From assembly GCA_017610335.1 (NCBI GenBank), contig JAFCCG010000002.1, positions 1 through 46,593 on the forward strand: a stretch of DNA of 46,593 nt, written 5' to 3'. Under the pieces are notes generated by a model, which worked only from the letters and a program-made list of their open reading frames with translations, did no database searches and was not told the origin of the DNA. This stretch comes from Chloroflexota bacterium. Its GTDB lineage: Archaea > Iainarchaeota > Iainarchaeia > Iainarchaeales > GCA-2688035. Of the stretch, positions 1 through 9,537 are shown piece by piece; within the stretch, counting starts at the first letter, position 1; the number at the start of each line of letters is the position of its first letter. The position numbers were made by a program, and so were the translations under genes.

Positions 1-21
1 TTTTTTAAGGGGAATTAAGTT

Positions 22-999
22 ATGTCATCAAAAAATGAAGAGTTTTTCAAAGACAAAAAAATACTGGTTACAGGCGGAGCCGGCTCAATAGGCAGCGAAA
101 TTTTAAAAAATCTGCTCAAATTCGGGGCAAAAACTGTAAGAAGCATTGACATAAATGAAAACGGGCAATTTGAGCTAAAGCACGAATTAGAATCCACTGG
201 AAATGCAAGTTTCTTTATTGGAGACATCAGGGACAGGGGCAGAATGCTGATGGCGGTAGAAGACATTGATATCATTTTTCACGCAGCAGCCCTGAAACAG
301 GTTCCGTTATGCGAATACAACCCGTTTGAAGCGGTTAAGACAAACGTGTTTGGAACACAAAACCTTATTGAGGCAGCACTTCAGGCAGGGGTTAAAAAAA
401 TGGTTACAATAAGCACTGACAAGGCCGTGAATCCCGTAAATGTCATGGGGGCAACAAAGCTTCTTGCAGAAAGATTAACAATTTCAGCAAACAGCTACAA
501 AGGCAAGAAAAAAACAGTTTTTTCATGCGTCAGGTTTGGAAATGTTCTGGACTCAAATGGCTCAATCATACCTTTGCTGAAAAAACAGATTAAGGCAGGA
601 GGTCCTGTAACAATTACAGATAATGGAATGACAAGGTTTGTTATGAGCATTCCAAAAGCAATTGGCCTTGTTCTTGAAGCAACAAGGGAAGCACAAGGCG
701 GAGACATCTTTGTACTAAAAATGCCAATAGTTAGGATAAAAGACTTAGCGGAAGTCATGATTGAAGAGCTTGCTCCAAAATATGGTTTTAAGCAGGATGA
801 AATTGAAAGAAAGATAATTGGAAGAAGGTATGGAGAAAAGCTGTTTGAAGAGCTTATGACTTCTGATGAGTGCAGGAATATGGAAGAGTCCGAAGAAATG
901 TTCAAAATTCATTCAATGGAAAGGCTTGTTCAATTCAGGAAAAAAAAGCCAAAGAAAACAAAAGGAATTCATACGATTCAGAAAACGGAAAGCTGTTAA
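22..999 (+). CDS. UDP-N-acetylglucosamine 4,6-dehydratase-like (CapD/PseB/PglF-type extended SDR)
   Basis: ORF with TGGAGSIGSE nucleotide-binding motif, ALKQVPLCEYNPFEAVKTNVFGT and STDKAVNPVNVMGATK motifs. Confidence 0.9.
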   Translation: MSSKNEEFFKDKKILVTGGAGSIGSEILKNLLKFGAKTVRSIDINENGQFELKHELESTGNASFFIGDIRDRGRMLMAVEDIDIIFHAAALKQVPLCEYNPFEAVKTNVFGTQNLIEAALQAGVKKMVTISTDKAVNPVNVMGATKLLAERLTISANSYKGKKKTVFSCVRFGNVLDSNGSIIPLLKKQIKAGGPVTITDNGMTRFVMSIPKAIGLVLEATREAQGGDIFVLKMPIVRIKDLAEVMIEELAPKYGFKQDEIERKIIGRRYGEKLFEELMTSDECRNMEESEEMFKIHSMERLVQFRKKKPKKTKGIHTIQKTESC

Positions 1000-1188
1000 G
1001 CAAGAAAGAAACAAGAGAAATGCTGAAAGAGGCAAAAGTTCTTTAAAAAAACATTGAAAAACATAAGAAATTAAATAGCTCCATTTCAAAACAATAAACT
1101 GAAGAAAATTTGCATTTCCTGCGAAAACAGGTAAAAAAATAAAAATTCTAAAAAGCAAAATTAAATTGGAAAAGAAGGTGACAAAAAA

Positions 1189-1860
1189 ATGAAATGCCCG
1201 AATTGTGGAGCAAGATTTTATGAAAAAAAAATAGTAAAAAAAACCTTTACCAAAATAGACAATGTAAAAAATCTTAATGTTGGATGTGGAGAAGAAGAAC
1301 TTGTTAAAGGATGGCTCAATATTGGACTATTTTCAGAAGACAAAATCCCTTATGGTTCAATCATAAGCAAGAACGGAACAAGAGTATTGAATTTTGATTT
1401 AACACAAAATCTTCCATTGCCCGAAAATAGCATAGAGTATGTATATGGAAGCCATTTTATTGAACATTTGAGTTTCAACGACGGTTTAATGTTTTTGAAA
1501 AGAATGCACACAGTTATGAAAAAAGGCGGAGTAATCAGGCAATGTTTTCCAGACCTTGAATTGTGGATTAAAAACTATTATGAAAACAACAATAAATTTT
1601 TTAACGAATACAAGTCAACGTTTTCTTCATGCAAGCAGGCAAAAACCAAGGGACAGATTTTTATGACACAAGTTCATGCTTTTGGCCACAGATGGGGTTA
1701 CGATTTTGATTCAATGAAAGATTCCTTTGAAAGGGCAGGATTTTCAAATGTTGCCAAAAAAAAAGTTCATGAAAGTTTGATACCGGAAATTAAGAAAATA
1801 GAGCCCTGTTGGAGAGGGCGGGTTCTGGAAACGGCTTATGTTGAAGCTAAAAAAGCTTGA
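1189..1860 (+). CDS. SAM-dependent methyltransferase-like protein
   Basis: LNVGCGEE motif I-like sequence, GSHFIEHLS, lone N-terminal CPNCG motif. Confidence 0.7.
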   Translation: MKCPNCGARFYEKKIVKKTFTKIDNVKNLNVGCGEEELVKGWLNIGLFSEDKIPYGSIISKNGTRVLNFDLTQNLPLPENSIEYVYGSHFIEHLSFNDGLMFLKRMHTVMKKGGVIRQCFPDLELWIKNYYENNNKFFNEYKSTFSSCKQAKTKGQIFMTQVHAFGHRWGYDFDSMKDSFERAGFSNVAKKKVHESLIPEIKKIEPCWRGRVLETAYVEAKKA

Positions 1861-2393
1861 AAGGGATTAACATGAAAAAAAGAAAAAGAACTGTTCAGAA
1901 CAAGGCAAACAGCTTTAATGCCATAAGGCATGCCATAAAAGAATTTGAAAAAATTTATGGCAAGAAAGTAAGCCATATAGTGCTATTGCAGCCAACCTCT
2001 CCATTTAGGGAAGCAAGGCATATTAACAAGGCATTAGAAAAGTTTTTTGAATCAAAAGCAAATTCGCTTTCCTCTGTTGTAAAAGCAAAAGATGGAAACA
2101 AATTCCTGGTTTATCTTAAAAAAGGAAAGCCAATAATTCTTTCAACAGGAATGGAAACAATGCAGGAGATTCAAAACGCATTGGAAGTCATTTATAAGAC
2201 GGGCAACAAAAAAATAATCGCTCTGCATTGCACCACCAATTATCCCTGCGACTTAAAGCAAGTGAACTTGAATGCAATGCTTTCGATGAAAGAAGAGCTT
2301 GACTGTCTTGTGGGATTCTCAGACCATAGCTTAAGCATGGTTGTGCCAGGTGCAGCCAGTGCATTTGAAAACAGCTTACAGAAAGCAATTTGA
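1857..2393 (+). pseudogene. In-frame chimera of an N-acylneuraminate cytidylyltransferase (NeuA) internal fragment and an N-acetylneuraminate synthase (NeuB) internal fragment
   Basis: N half HIVLLQPTSPFREARHINKALEKF (NeuA-like); C half GKPIILSTGMETMQEIQNAL...ALHCTTNYPCDLKQVNLNAM...VGFSDHSLS (NeuB-like); both families' other parts are missing. Confidence 0.75.
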
Positions 2394-2478
2394 CTGCAGG
2401 AAAGGAATGCTTCCGATTACTGAAAAGATTGCAAAAAAGGTTTTAACCCTGCCATTTCATGCAAAAATCAAAGCATAA
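2383..2478 (+). pseudogene. C-terminal fragment of a DegT/DnrJ/EryC1-family sugar aminotransferase
   Basis: Frame +1 reads KQFDCRKGMLPITEKIAKKVLTLPFHAKIKA*, resembling the LPVTEKLAxEVLSLPxHP C-terminal motif; no upstream body. Confidence 0.55.
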
Positions 2479-2768
2479 GAAGCCTTGACATAAATGAGAA
2501 CAGGCAATTTGAGCTCAAGCACGAGCTTGGAAACCCAAAAAATATTGGCTTTCTGATTGGAGATATCAGGGACAGGGAAAGAATGATGATGGCGGTGGAA
2601 GATATTGAGAGAAAAATCATTGGAAGAAGGTATGGAGAAAAGCTGTTTGAAGAGCTTATGACTTCTGATGAGTGCAGGAATATGGAAGAGTCCGAAGAAA
2701 TGTTCAAAATTCATTCAATGGAAAGGCTTGTTGGAATTCATATGATTCAGAAAACGGAAAGCTGTTAA
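2478..2768 (+). pseudogene. Internally deleted duplicate of the CapD-like gene at 22-999
   Basis: Frame 3 reads RSLDINENRQFELKHELGNPKNIGFLIGDIRDRERMMMAVEDIERKIIGRRYGEKLFEELMTSDECRNMEESEEMFKIHSMERLVGIHMIQKTESC*, collinear with residues ~40-80 and ~262-325 of 22-999; 3' flank also duplicated. Confidence 0.9.
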
Positions 2769-2827
2769 GCAAGAAAGAAACAAGAGAAATGCTGAAAGAG
2801 GCAAAAGTTCTTTAAAAAAAAAAGAGA

Positions 2828-3787
2828 GTGAAAAAAATGAGACCAATATATGATGTACCAGTTATACAAATTGACGTAACCAATGCATGCACGCATGAAT
2901 GCGCAAATTGCACAAGGTTTGTAGGACACTACAAAAAGCCGTTTTTTATGGACCTGAAAACCGTAGAAAAAGCCCTTGATTCAGTTAAAGACTTTCCAAA
3001 AAACATAGGATTAATGGGTGGAGAGCCTACACTGCACCCGCAATTTGAAGAAATTTGCAAGCTTTACCAGGAAAAAATTCCGGAAAAAAGAAGGAGGAGA
3101 TTCTGGACATCCGGCTACAAATGGAAAGAATATGAAAAAATTATCAAAGAAACTTTTGACATGGACATAATAAGTTACAATGACCACTCAAACAAAGACG
3201 AAGGCTGGCACCAGCCATTGCTTATTGCTTCCGACGAAATAATAGAAGACAAGGAGCTAATGTGGAAGTTAATTGATGACTGTTGGATTCAAAAAAGATG
3301 GTCTCCCTCAATAACTCCAAAAGGTGCATTCTTCTGTGAGGTTGCAGCAGCCCTTGACATGATGTTTGATGGTCCAGGAGGCTGGCCAATTGAAAAAGAC
3401 TGGTGGAAAAAAGAGCCAAAAGACTTCCAAGACCAGGTTAAAAGATACTGCGTAATGTGCAGTGCCGCAATCCCTTTAGAGATTCCAAGCAGCCACTTAC
3501 AGTACGACATTATATCAAAAGGAAACCTGAAAAGACTTGAAAAAATTGGCTCGCCAAAATACCTAAAAAAAGCATTCAAAATATATGACAAAAAATACAC
3601 CTATGAAGACTACAAAAAATACTTCAAAAACTGGGCGCCTGGGCATTACAGGGATTTTGTTCAGCATGATCCAAAAAAAAGGGAAAAGGACACTGAAATA
3701 AAAAAGCCTTGGGCAACCTTTGACAAAAACGAAGTATGTAATGCAGGCCTAAATGCCAAAGAAAAAAAGGTAAAAGGAAAACAGTAA
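2828..3787 (+). CDS. Radical SAM domain protein
   Basis: CTHECANC (CX3CX2C) followed by GLMGGEPTLHPQ; GTG start. Confidence 0.85.
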   Translation: MKKMRPIYDVPVIQIDVTNACTHECANCTRFVGHYKKPFFMDLKTVEKALDSVKDFPKNIGLMGGEPTLHPQFEEICKLYQEKIPEKRRRRFWTSGYKWKEYEKIIKETFDMDIISYNDHSNKDEGWHQPLLIASDEIIEDKELMWKLIDDCWIQKRWSPSITPKGAFFCEVAAALDMMFDGPGGWPIEKDWWKKEPKDFQDQVKRYCVMCSAAIPLEIPSSHLQYDIISKGNLKRLEKIGSPKYLKKAFKIYDKKYTYEDYKKYFKNWAPGHYRDFVQHDPKKREKDTEIKKPWATFDKNEVCNAGLNAKEKKVKGKQ

Positions 3788-4061
3788 AAGCAATTCTTGC
3801 AGCAAACACTAAACAAAACAGGCGAATGCAAGTTGCCAGAAAAGCCTGAACAAAAAAAAAGATTTTAAACAAGATTGTACCAAATGACTTTAAATAAAAG
3901 CAAAAAACTAGGTAAAAAGCCTTACGCCAAACAAAAGCAAAATTCCAGTAAATTTGACATTGACAATGCTTTCAAATATATCAATGATCAAAATCTTGAA
4001 AAGAAGATTTTGAAAAGACATAGGAACAGGCAATGGGTCAAAAAGAATTGGATGGGAATGA

Positions 4062-4976
4062 ATGCAAATGCTGATAACTAACCAAGAGGCTGAACCAAAT
4101 TATTACTTTTCAAAGCCTGAAAAAAAGCCAAAGCCGGTACCAGGTGAAAGAGCAAGAACATTTCAGGATAAAACTATCTCAGGTCTTAACAGCGCAAGGT
4201 ATGCTGTGGAAGAGCCATTGAAGCTAAGGCTCCTAAGAATGTTGCATAAGAAAGAGTACTCAACACAGGAAAAGAACCCTTTGGTTACTGTTTACACACC
4301 AACTTATAACAGGGCAAAACTTTTGATGGAACGGGCTTTGCCGTCTGTTCTTGACCAAAGCTACAAAAATATAGAATATATTATTATTGGAGACTGCTGC
4401 ACTGATGAAACAGCAGACCTTGTCAAATCAATGAAAGATAAGAGGATTAGGTTTTACAACCTGCCAAAAAAGTGCAGTAACTTTCCCCAAGATGTAAAAG
4501 GCAGATGGTTTGCAGGGCCTGTTGGGCCGTCCAACGTCGCCCTTGATAAGGCAAAAGGCAAGTGGATTGCCCGCATTGACGACGATGACTCGTTTACAAA
4601 GGACCATATAGAATTACTGTTGAGATTTGCACAGGAAGGAAACTATGAATTTGTTTCGGCTGCCTATAAAGCAAAAAGACAGGGCAAAGAATATGTAGTG
4701 GATGTGAAAGATATTATCCCCAAAATTGGCGGAACCTCAACCTGGCTTTACCGTTCCTATTTAAAGAGTTTTAAGTATAATATAAACTGCTGGAGAAAGA
4801 ACTGGAACTGCGTCAATGATACAGACCTTGTTTACCGCCTGTATAAAGCAGGAGTGAGAATGGACTTTTTGGACAAGGTTGTTTCCTATGTGTTTCCAAG
4901 GCCTGGAGAGCAGACAATTGGCATTGAGGCCTACAAAGAAGCTGAAAAGGAAGGGCGAAAAACCTATAATGAGTGA
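4062..4976 (+). CDS. Family 2 glycosyltransferase
   Basis: VTVYTPTYNR, IIIGDCCTDET, ARIDDDDS motifs. Confidence 0.85.
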   Translation: MQMLITNQEAEPNYYFSKPEKKPKPVPGERARTFQDKTISGLNSARYAVEEPLKLRLLRMLHKKEYSTQEKNPLVTVYTPTYNRAKLLMERALPSVLDQSYKNIEYIIIGDCCTDETADLVKSMKDKRIRFYNLPKKCSNFPQDVKGRWFAGPVGPSNVALDKAKGKWIARIDDDDSFTKDHIELLLRFAQEGNYEFVSAAYKAKRQGKEYVVDVKDIIPKIGGTSTWLYRSYLKSFKYNINCWRKNWNCVNDTDLVYRLYKAGVRMDFLDKVVSYVFPRPGEQTIGIEAYKEAEKEGRKTYNE

Positions 4977-5090
4977 ATTTTAAATAGCCTGATGTGCTTT
5001 CCTATGAATTTTGTTTGTTAGCCCAAAGCTCAATGCGGCATGAGGGTTATGACAAAAACAGGCCATTGCTGAAACAATACATGCAAGCAG

Positions 5091-6662
5091 TTAAATAAAC
5101 CGCTTTATAAAGTGTCTTATTGGACCGATTCTTACACCTGTTTTCTTTTCTATAGACCTCAAAATGTCAATATCTTCTGGCTGAAGGCCCCTGAAAGCAA
5201 CAAAAAACAAGCCATAAAGGAAAAGAAAGCTAACACCAAGAGCAATCAAAAGAATAAAGTTTAACGGAAAAGCAAGGGACTCAAGGCTCGGCAAGGCATT
5301 CTTTAAAAAGTAAAACAGGATAATTGAAAGGCAGGCAACAAAAGTTGGCACAGAATATGCCTTGTTGTATGGATGCAACTTTGTGAAAGCAAACACTTCC
5401 AGAAAGGCCATAAAATTCCACAGCACATAAGAAAAGGATGTTGCAAGAGCAGCACCAATTATTGCGTTTCCACTGGCTTCAAATAATGAAATAAGCCAAA
5501 GGTTGAGAAAAATATTGAAAACACTGCATATTACCGTGTTAAAAAAAATAAGCTTTGTCTTTTTGATGCTTTCAAGAATTGAACTGACAGGGCCAATACA
5601 GCTTACTATAAAAATGCCTGAAGCAAGAATTATCATTGCTGTTGCACCCTGAACATAAACCGGGCCAAACAGCACCGCCAAAATTCCGCGGCTGAACAAG
5701 ACTGTGAAAAGAAAAACAGGGAAAATCAGGGAAAAAATCCACCTTGTGACAATCTTGAACATTTTTTGCATTTCTGCCATTTTTTTTTGCGCATAAAGCC
5801 CGGTTATTATGGGCAAAAAAAGCGAGCCAAAAGCAAACGGCGCTACCAAAAGCAGGTTTGCAGTAGGCGTTGCAACGCCGTAAATTCCTGCATCATAAGC
5901 CTGGCTAAGGTGGCCAAGCATTATTATATCAATTGAACTCAGCAATACACTAAAAAATCCAATCGCAAGCAATGGCCAGCTATAACTTAAAACATCTTTC
6001 ATGTCATTGTAATGTTTTAATCCAGAACCAAATATTGGAAAAACCTTTTTTTGAACAAAATAAAGAGACAAAACAAATGCTGTAATAATACTTAATACAA
6101 TTCCAACAACTGCTCCAAAAAGCCCAAAGCCAAGCAAAAGCAAAATTCCTGTAAACCCTACTTTTGCAACATTTTCCAGCACATTTCTGATTAAAATCTT
6201 ATACTCTATTTTTTTGAAAGCCACAGTTACAATCATTAAACTTGAGGTAAGTGTAAAGAAAGGTAAAGAAATTGAAAACAGTTGCAAAACAGATGTAAGT
6301 TCAGGATTGTGAAAGAAGGTAACAGCAAGCCAGTCAGAGGAAAAAAACAATGCAATTGCAAGAACTATTGACAAAATTAGCTGGACTTTTAATGCAAATC
6401 TAATTACACCCCTTGCATTTTCATCTTTTCCTAAAGCATTGTGTCTTGCCACAAAATGCATAATACCCTGATAAAGTCCAAAAGCAGCAAAGACAGTTAA
6501 AATTCCAACAATACTAACTCCAATTGAAAAAACACCAAATGCTTCAGGACCAAGACCGCGTGCTACAAGCACTCTGTAAAGATATGACAAAACCTTGCTT
6601 ATGGCAAATCCTGCAAAGTAAAATCCAGCACCCTTTGCAATCAACGAAAGATCTTTGCCCAA
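5091..6662 (-). CDS. Polysaccharide flippase (Wzx/RfbX-like, MATE-fold)
   Basis: Polytopic membrane protein with flippase N-terminus (GAGFYFAGFAISKVLSYLYRVLVARGLGPEAFGVFSI). Confidence 0.88.
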   Translation of the reverse strand: MGKDLSLIAKGAGFYFAGFAISKVLSYLYRVLVARGLGPEAFGVFSIGVSIVGILTVFAAFGLYQGIMHFVARHNALGKDENARGVIRFALKVQLILSIVLAIALFFSSDWLAVTFFHNPELTSVLQLFSISLPFFTLTSSLMIVTVAFKKIEYKILIRNVLENVAKVGFTGILLLLGFGLFGAVVGIVLSIITAFVLSLYFVQKKVFPIFGSGLKHYNDMKDVLSYSWPLLAIGFFSVLLSSIDIIMLGHLSQAYDAGIYGVATPTANLLLVAPFAFGSLFLPIITGLYAQKKMAEMQKMFKIVTRWIFSLIFPVFLFTVLFSRGILAVLFGPVYVQGATAMIILASGIFIVSCIGPVSSILESIKKTKLIFFNTVICSVFNIFLNLWLISLFEASGNAIIGAALATSFSYVLWNFMAFLEVFAFTKLHPYNKAYSVPTFVACLSIILFYFLKNALPSLESLAFPLNFILLIALGVSFLFLYGLFFVAFRGLQPEDIDILRSIEKKTGVRIGPIRHFIKRFI

Positions 6663-6666
6663 AAAA

Positions 6667-8220
6667 TCACCGGTTTACCCCATATAAATTTGAACAGCCA
6701 TCTGAAAAAACTTTTACCAACTTGCCCTGACTTTCAAGCTCTTCCAAAACATCTTTGTTCCATGGATTTTTGTAACATGTTTCAGCCAAATGAGTTATGC
6801 CTGATTCATTCAGCTTTAAATAAAGTTGCTCAGATTCCAATCTCATAAAAGTTGTTGGTGAAATTGCTTCTTTGCCGGCAATAAATTCAATCTGTCTTGT
6901 CTTATTTCCATGAATTACAATCTTGCTTTCATCAGGAAGATCTTTAACAAACTCATACAAAGGAACATGATTGTTATAATCCTGATTAAAATGCAGTGCA
7001 TAAAAGCAGGAAAAGACTACAGCATATAATGCTAAAAGTAAGAAAAGTAAGGTGAAAAACTTTTTCCAGGGAAACTTTAATTCCTTAAAAGCATTTGAAA
7101 ACGCTATTCCAAGCAATGGCATAACAGGTAAGATCATCCTTCCCTGCACAAACATTCGGCCTCTTGAAATTACAGGAACAAGTGATATTGCAAAGCAAAC
7201 TGCAAGCAAAACAAACGACATGAACAAAGGGCTTCTTCTGTTACCCAAACCTTTAACAAGCCCGTAAAAAAGTAACATCAGAAAAGGAAAGCTTATCAAA
7301 GTAAAAACAGCAAACACCATTGAAGATGAAATACCAAAAGGCAGTGATTCAAAACCCTGCGGCAAAAAGAACCAAAAGCCGGCATTGAAATTTAAAGGGT
7401 AAAGAAAAATTGATTCAAATGTTGCAGAAACAGTGGATGTTACAAAAAGCTCGGTTACACCAGAATCAATAGCAGAGCTTACGCCGCCTGTTGCTGCAAA
7501 GCTTATGACAAACCAGGCAGAAAAAAGAAGAATTGCTGCAACAACAAAGCAAACAGCCGGAGAAATGCTTTTGAAATCCCTTGAAGGCATTTTTTTCAGC
7601 AGTGCATAAAGGAAAAAAACAAAAAATACAGGAACAAGAATTGTTGCACTTTCCTTTGAAATGGCAAGAAGCATTAATGCAAACGGCATTACAACAATAA
7701 ACTTTTTGCTTCCTGTTTCAAGATAACGCCAGTAAACAAAAAAGCAAAACAACACTGTTACAGAAGCAAGTGTTTCAAGGTAATTTACTCCGCCAAAAAT
7801 AACCAGTAGTGGTTGTATTGCTACAAAAGCAAAGCCAAAAATCCAGTTTTTTGGAAACATTCTTTTCAGCAAAATGAAAGACAAAAGCAATTGCAGAAAT
7901 GAAAAAATAACCGGAAAAATTTTTGCCACGGCAAGAGTAACAGGAATTTGAAACAGAATAAAAAATCCAGAAGTTAAAAAATGGAACAATGGAACAGGCA
8001 TGTCAACAACACCTGCTTTAGGTATTCCCTGAAAAGGAATTGCATAATTTTGCACAATGTATTTTGTAATAGTCAAATGGTACATGCTGTCGGTTAAAGC
8101 TGTATCAGGAAGCATAAAAAGCACGAAAATTCTGGCCAAAATAGCCAAAAGTATTATGGCTGAAAAGATTTTCACTTCAAGGCTTTGCCTAAAAAAACCC
8201 TGAAAAAAATTGAACTGCAT
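6667..8220 (-). CDS. Membrane glycosyltransferase (GT-C fold, ArnT/PMT-like)
   Basis: Long polytopic protein with periplasmic-type C-terminal tail. Confidence 0.65.
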   Translation of the reverse strand: MQFNFFQGFFRQSLEVKIFSAIILLAILARIFVLFMLPDTALTDSMYHLTITKYIVQNYAIPFQGIPKAGVVDMPVPLFHFLTSGFFILFQIPVTLAVAKIFPVIFSFLQLLLSFILLKRMFPKNWIFGFAFVAIQPLLVIFGGVNYLETLASVTVLFCFFVYWRYLETGSKKFIVVMPFALMLLAISKESATILVPVFFVFFLYALLKKMPSRDFKSISPAVCFVVAAILLFSAWFVISFAATGGVSSAIDSGVTELFVTSTVSATFESIFLYPLNFNAGFWFFLPQGFESLPFGISSSMVFAVFTLISFPFLMLLFYGLVKGLGNRRSPLFMSFVLLAVCFAISLVPVISRGRMFVQGRMILPVMPLLGIAFSNAFKELKFPWKKFFTLLFLLLALYAVVFSCFYALHFNQDYNNHVPLYEFVKDLPDESKIVIHGNKTRQIEFIAGKEAISPTTFMRLESEQLYLKLNESGITHLAETCYKNPWNKDVLEELESQGKLVKVFSDGCSNLYGVNR

Positions 8221-8324
8221 TTAATACAGTTAATCCAAAAAGGTATTTAAAGAAAAGGGCAAAGTTATAGTACGTTAATCAAAAAATAACGATTTTAAAA
8301 GAGTTAAAGGCAAAATTGATTACA

Positions 8325-9296
8325 ATGAAAAAAATGTTAAAGCTTGTAGTGCTAATCCCTGCGCTCAACGAGGAAAAAACAATTGCCACAGTAATCAAAG
8401 CAATTCCAAGAAAAATTGAAGGAATTTCAAAAGTACTTGTTTTAGTAGTTGACGACGGAAGCACTGACAGAACAGTACAAAAGGCAAGACTTGCAAAAGC
8501 TAACAAAATCGTTTCACACAAGGGAAACAAAGGTCTCGGAATAGCATTCCAAACAGGACTTGACACAGCCCTTAAAATGGGCGCAAGAATTATTGTAAAC
8601 ATTGACGCAGACGGGCAATTCAATCCAAAAGACATTCCAAAAATCATTGCACCAATTTTACAAGACAAAGCAGATGTTGTCATATGCAGCCGTTTTTTGG
8701 ACAAAAGCCTTGAATCAAAAATGCCAGGAATTAAAAAATTCGGAAACAGATTGTTTACAAAAATAATAAACCTGTTTACAGGAAGCCATTTTACTGATAC
8801 ACAATGCGGCTTCAGAGCATACAGCAAAGAAGCCGCTTTGAGAATGAACCTGTTTGCAAAATTCACTTACACACAGGAAGTTTTAATGGACCTTTCACAG
8901 AAAGGAATGCGAATTGAAGAAGTTGCCTGCAAAGTAGAGGGAAAACGCAACGGTCAAAGCAGAATTGTATCACACTGGTATAGTTATGGAATAAGAGCAT
9001 TGATAATAGTAGTAAGAAGTTTAAGAGACTACAAACCATTACAGTTTTTTGGGATTATCGGCACAATCTTTTTCCTTATAGGAGCAATAAGCGCATTTAT
9101 TCTCTGGATAAGACTTATACTAATCCACCAAATAGACCCATTCATGTGGATTGTTTACACAGACGTTATCTTAATCGTTCTCGGATTCCTTTTGATAATT
9201 CTTGCACTAATCGCAGACCTTGTTGACAGACAAAAAAGAATACAGGAAGAAATCCTTTACAGAATTAAGAAAAAAGAAATTGAAAAAATTCAATAA
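8325..9296 (+). CDS. GT2 glycosyltransferase, dolichol-phosphate-sugar synthase-like with two C-terminal TM helices
   Basis: VLIPALNEEKTI, VVDDGSTD, NIDADGQFNP motifs; hydrophobic C-terminus. Confidence 0.88.
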   Translation: MKKMLKLVVLIPALNEEKTIATVIKAIPRKIEGISKVLVLVVDDGSTDRTVQKARLAKANKIVSHKGNKGLGIAFQTGLDTALKMGARIIVNIDADGQFNPKDIPKIIAPILQDKADVVICSRFLDKSLESKMPGIKKFGNRLFTKIINLFTGSHFTDTQCGFRAYSKEAALRMNLFAKFTYTQEVLMDLSQKGMRIEEVACKVEGKRNGQSRIVSHWYSYGIRALIIVVRSLRDYKPLQFFGIIGTIFFLIGAISAFILWIRLILIHQIDPFMWIVYTDVILIVLGFLLIILALIADLVDRQKRIQEEILYRIKKKEIEKIQ

Positions 9297-9304
9297 ATCA
9301 AAAA
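9134..9304 (+). repeat. Copy A of a 171-bp near-perfect direct repeat (3' end of the GT2 gene)
   Basis: Matches 12108-12278 with one mismatch seen (gcagacctt/gcaaacctt). Confidence 0.97.
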
Positions 9305-9330
9305 AAATAGAATTAAAAAAAAACAAACAA

Positions 9331-9443
9331 GTGTTTCAATTTGATTTGATTTCCAAGATTGTACCAAATTGGTTAAGTTAAAAAAGAAAACCTCTTTGAT
9401 TATTACTTATAATACTCACTTACAATACATTTTTGGAGACCGC
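9331..9443 (+). promoter_or_regulatory. Copy A of a duplicated leader/promoter with ACCAA-A-TTGGT inverted repeat and TATA-like box
   Basis: More than 50 bp identical to the block upstream of 13708 (ccaagattgtaccaaattggttaagttaaaaaagaaaacctctttgattatta). Confidence 0.8.
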
Positions 9444-9533
9444 ATGAATATTGTATGTTTTAACCCCTCCAAAGAATTGCTTAAAACAAGCTTTAGAAGC
9501 GGCTGGAGCCTGCTACAATATATCAGGGGATAA
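9444..9533 (+). pseudogene. Start-plus-end stub of a B12-type radical SAM gene
   Basis: MNIVCFNPSKELLKTSFRSGWSLLQYIRG* joins the first residues (MNIVFLNP) and last residues (NRNLLKTSFRSGWSLLQYIK) of 13708-15120. Confidence 0.9.
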
Positions 9534-9537
9534 AGAG

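Noticed and set aside
3875-4081. 68-aa ORF upstream of the GT2 at 4062
   Set aside because: Could be a 5' frameshifted part of the GT2 or a relic, but no family motif supports calling it a gene.
8279-8866. 195-aa antisense ORF opposite the GT2 gene
   Set aside because: Shadow of the clear GT2 frame; no recognisable motifs.
9451-9537. N-terminal extension of the GT2 in the ORF track (MYVLTPPKNCLKQALEAAGACYN...)
   Set aside because: It is the radical SAM stub read in another frame; the GT2 most likely starts at 9538.
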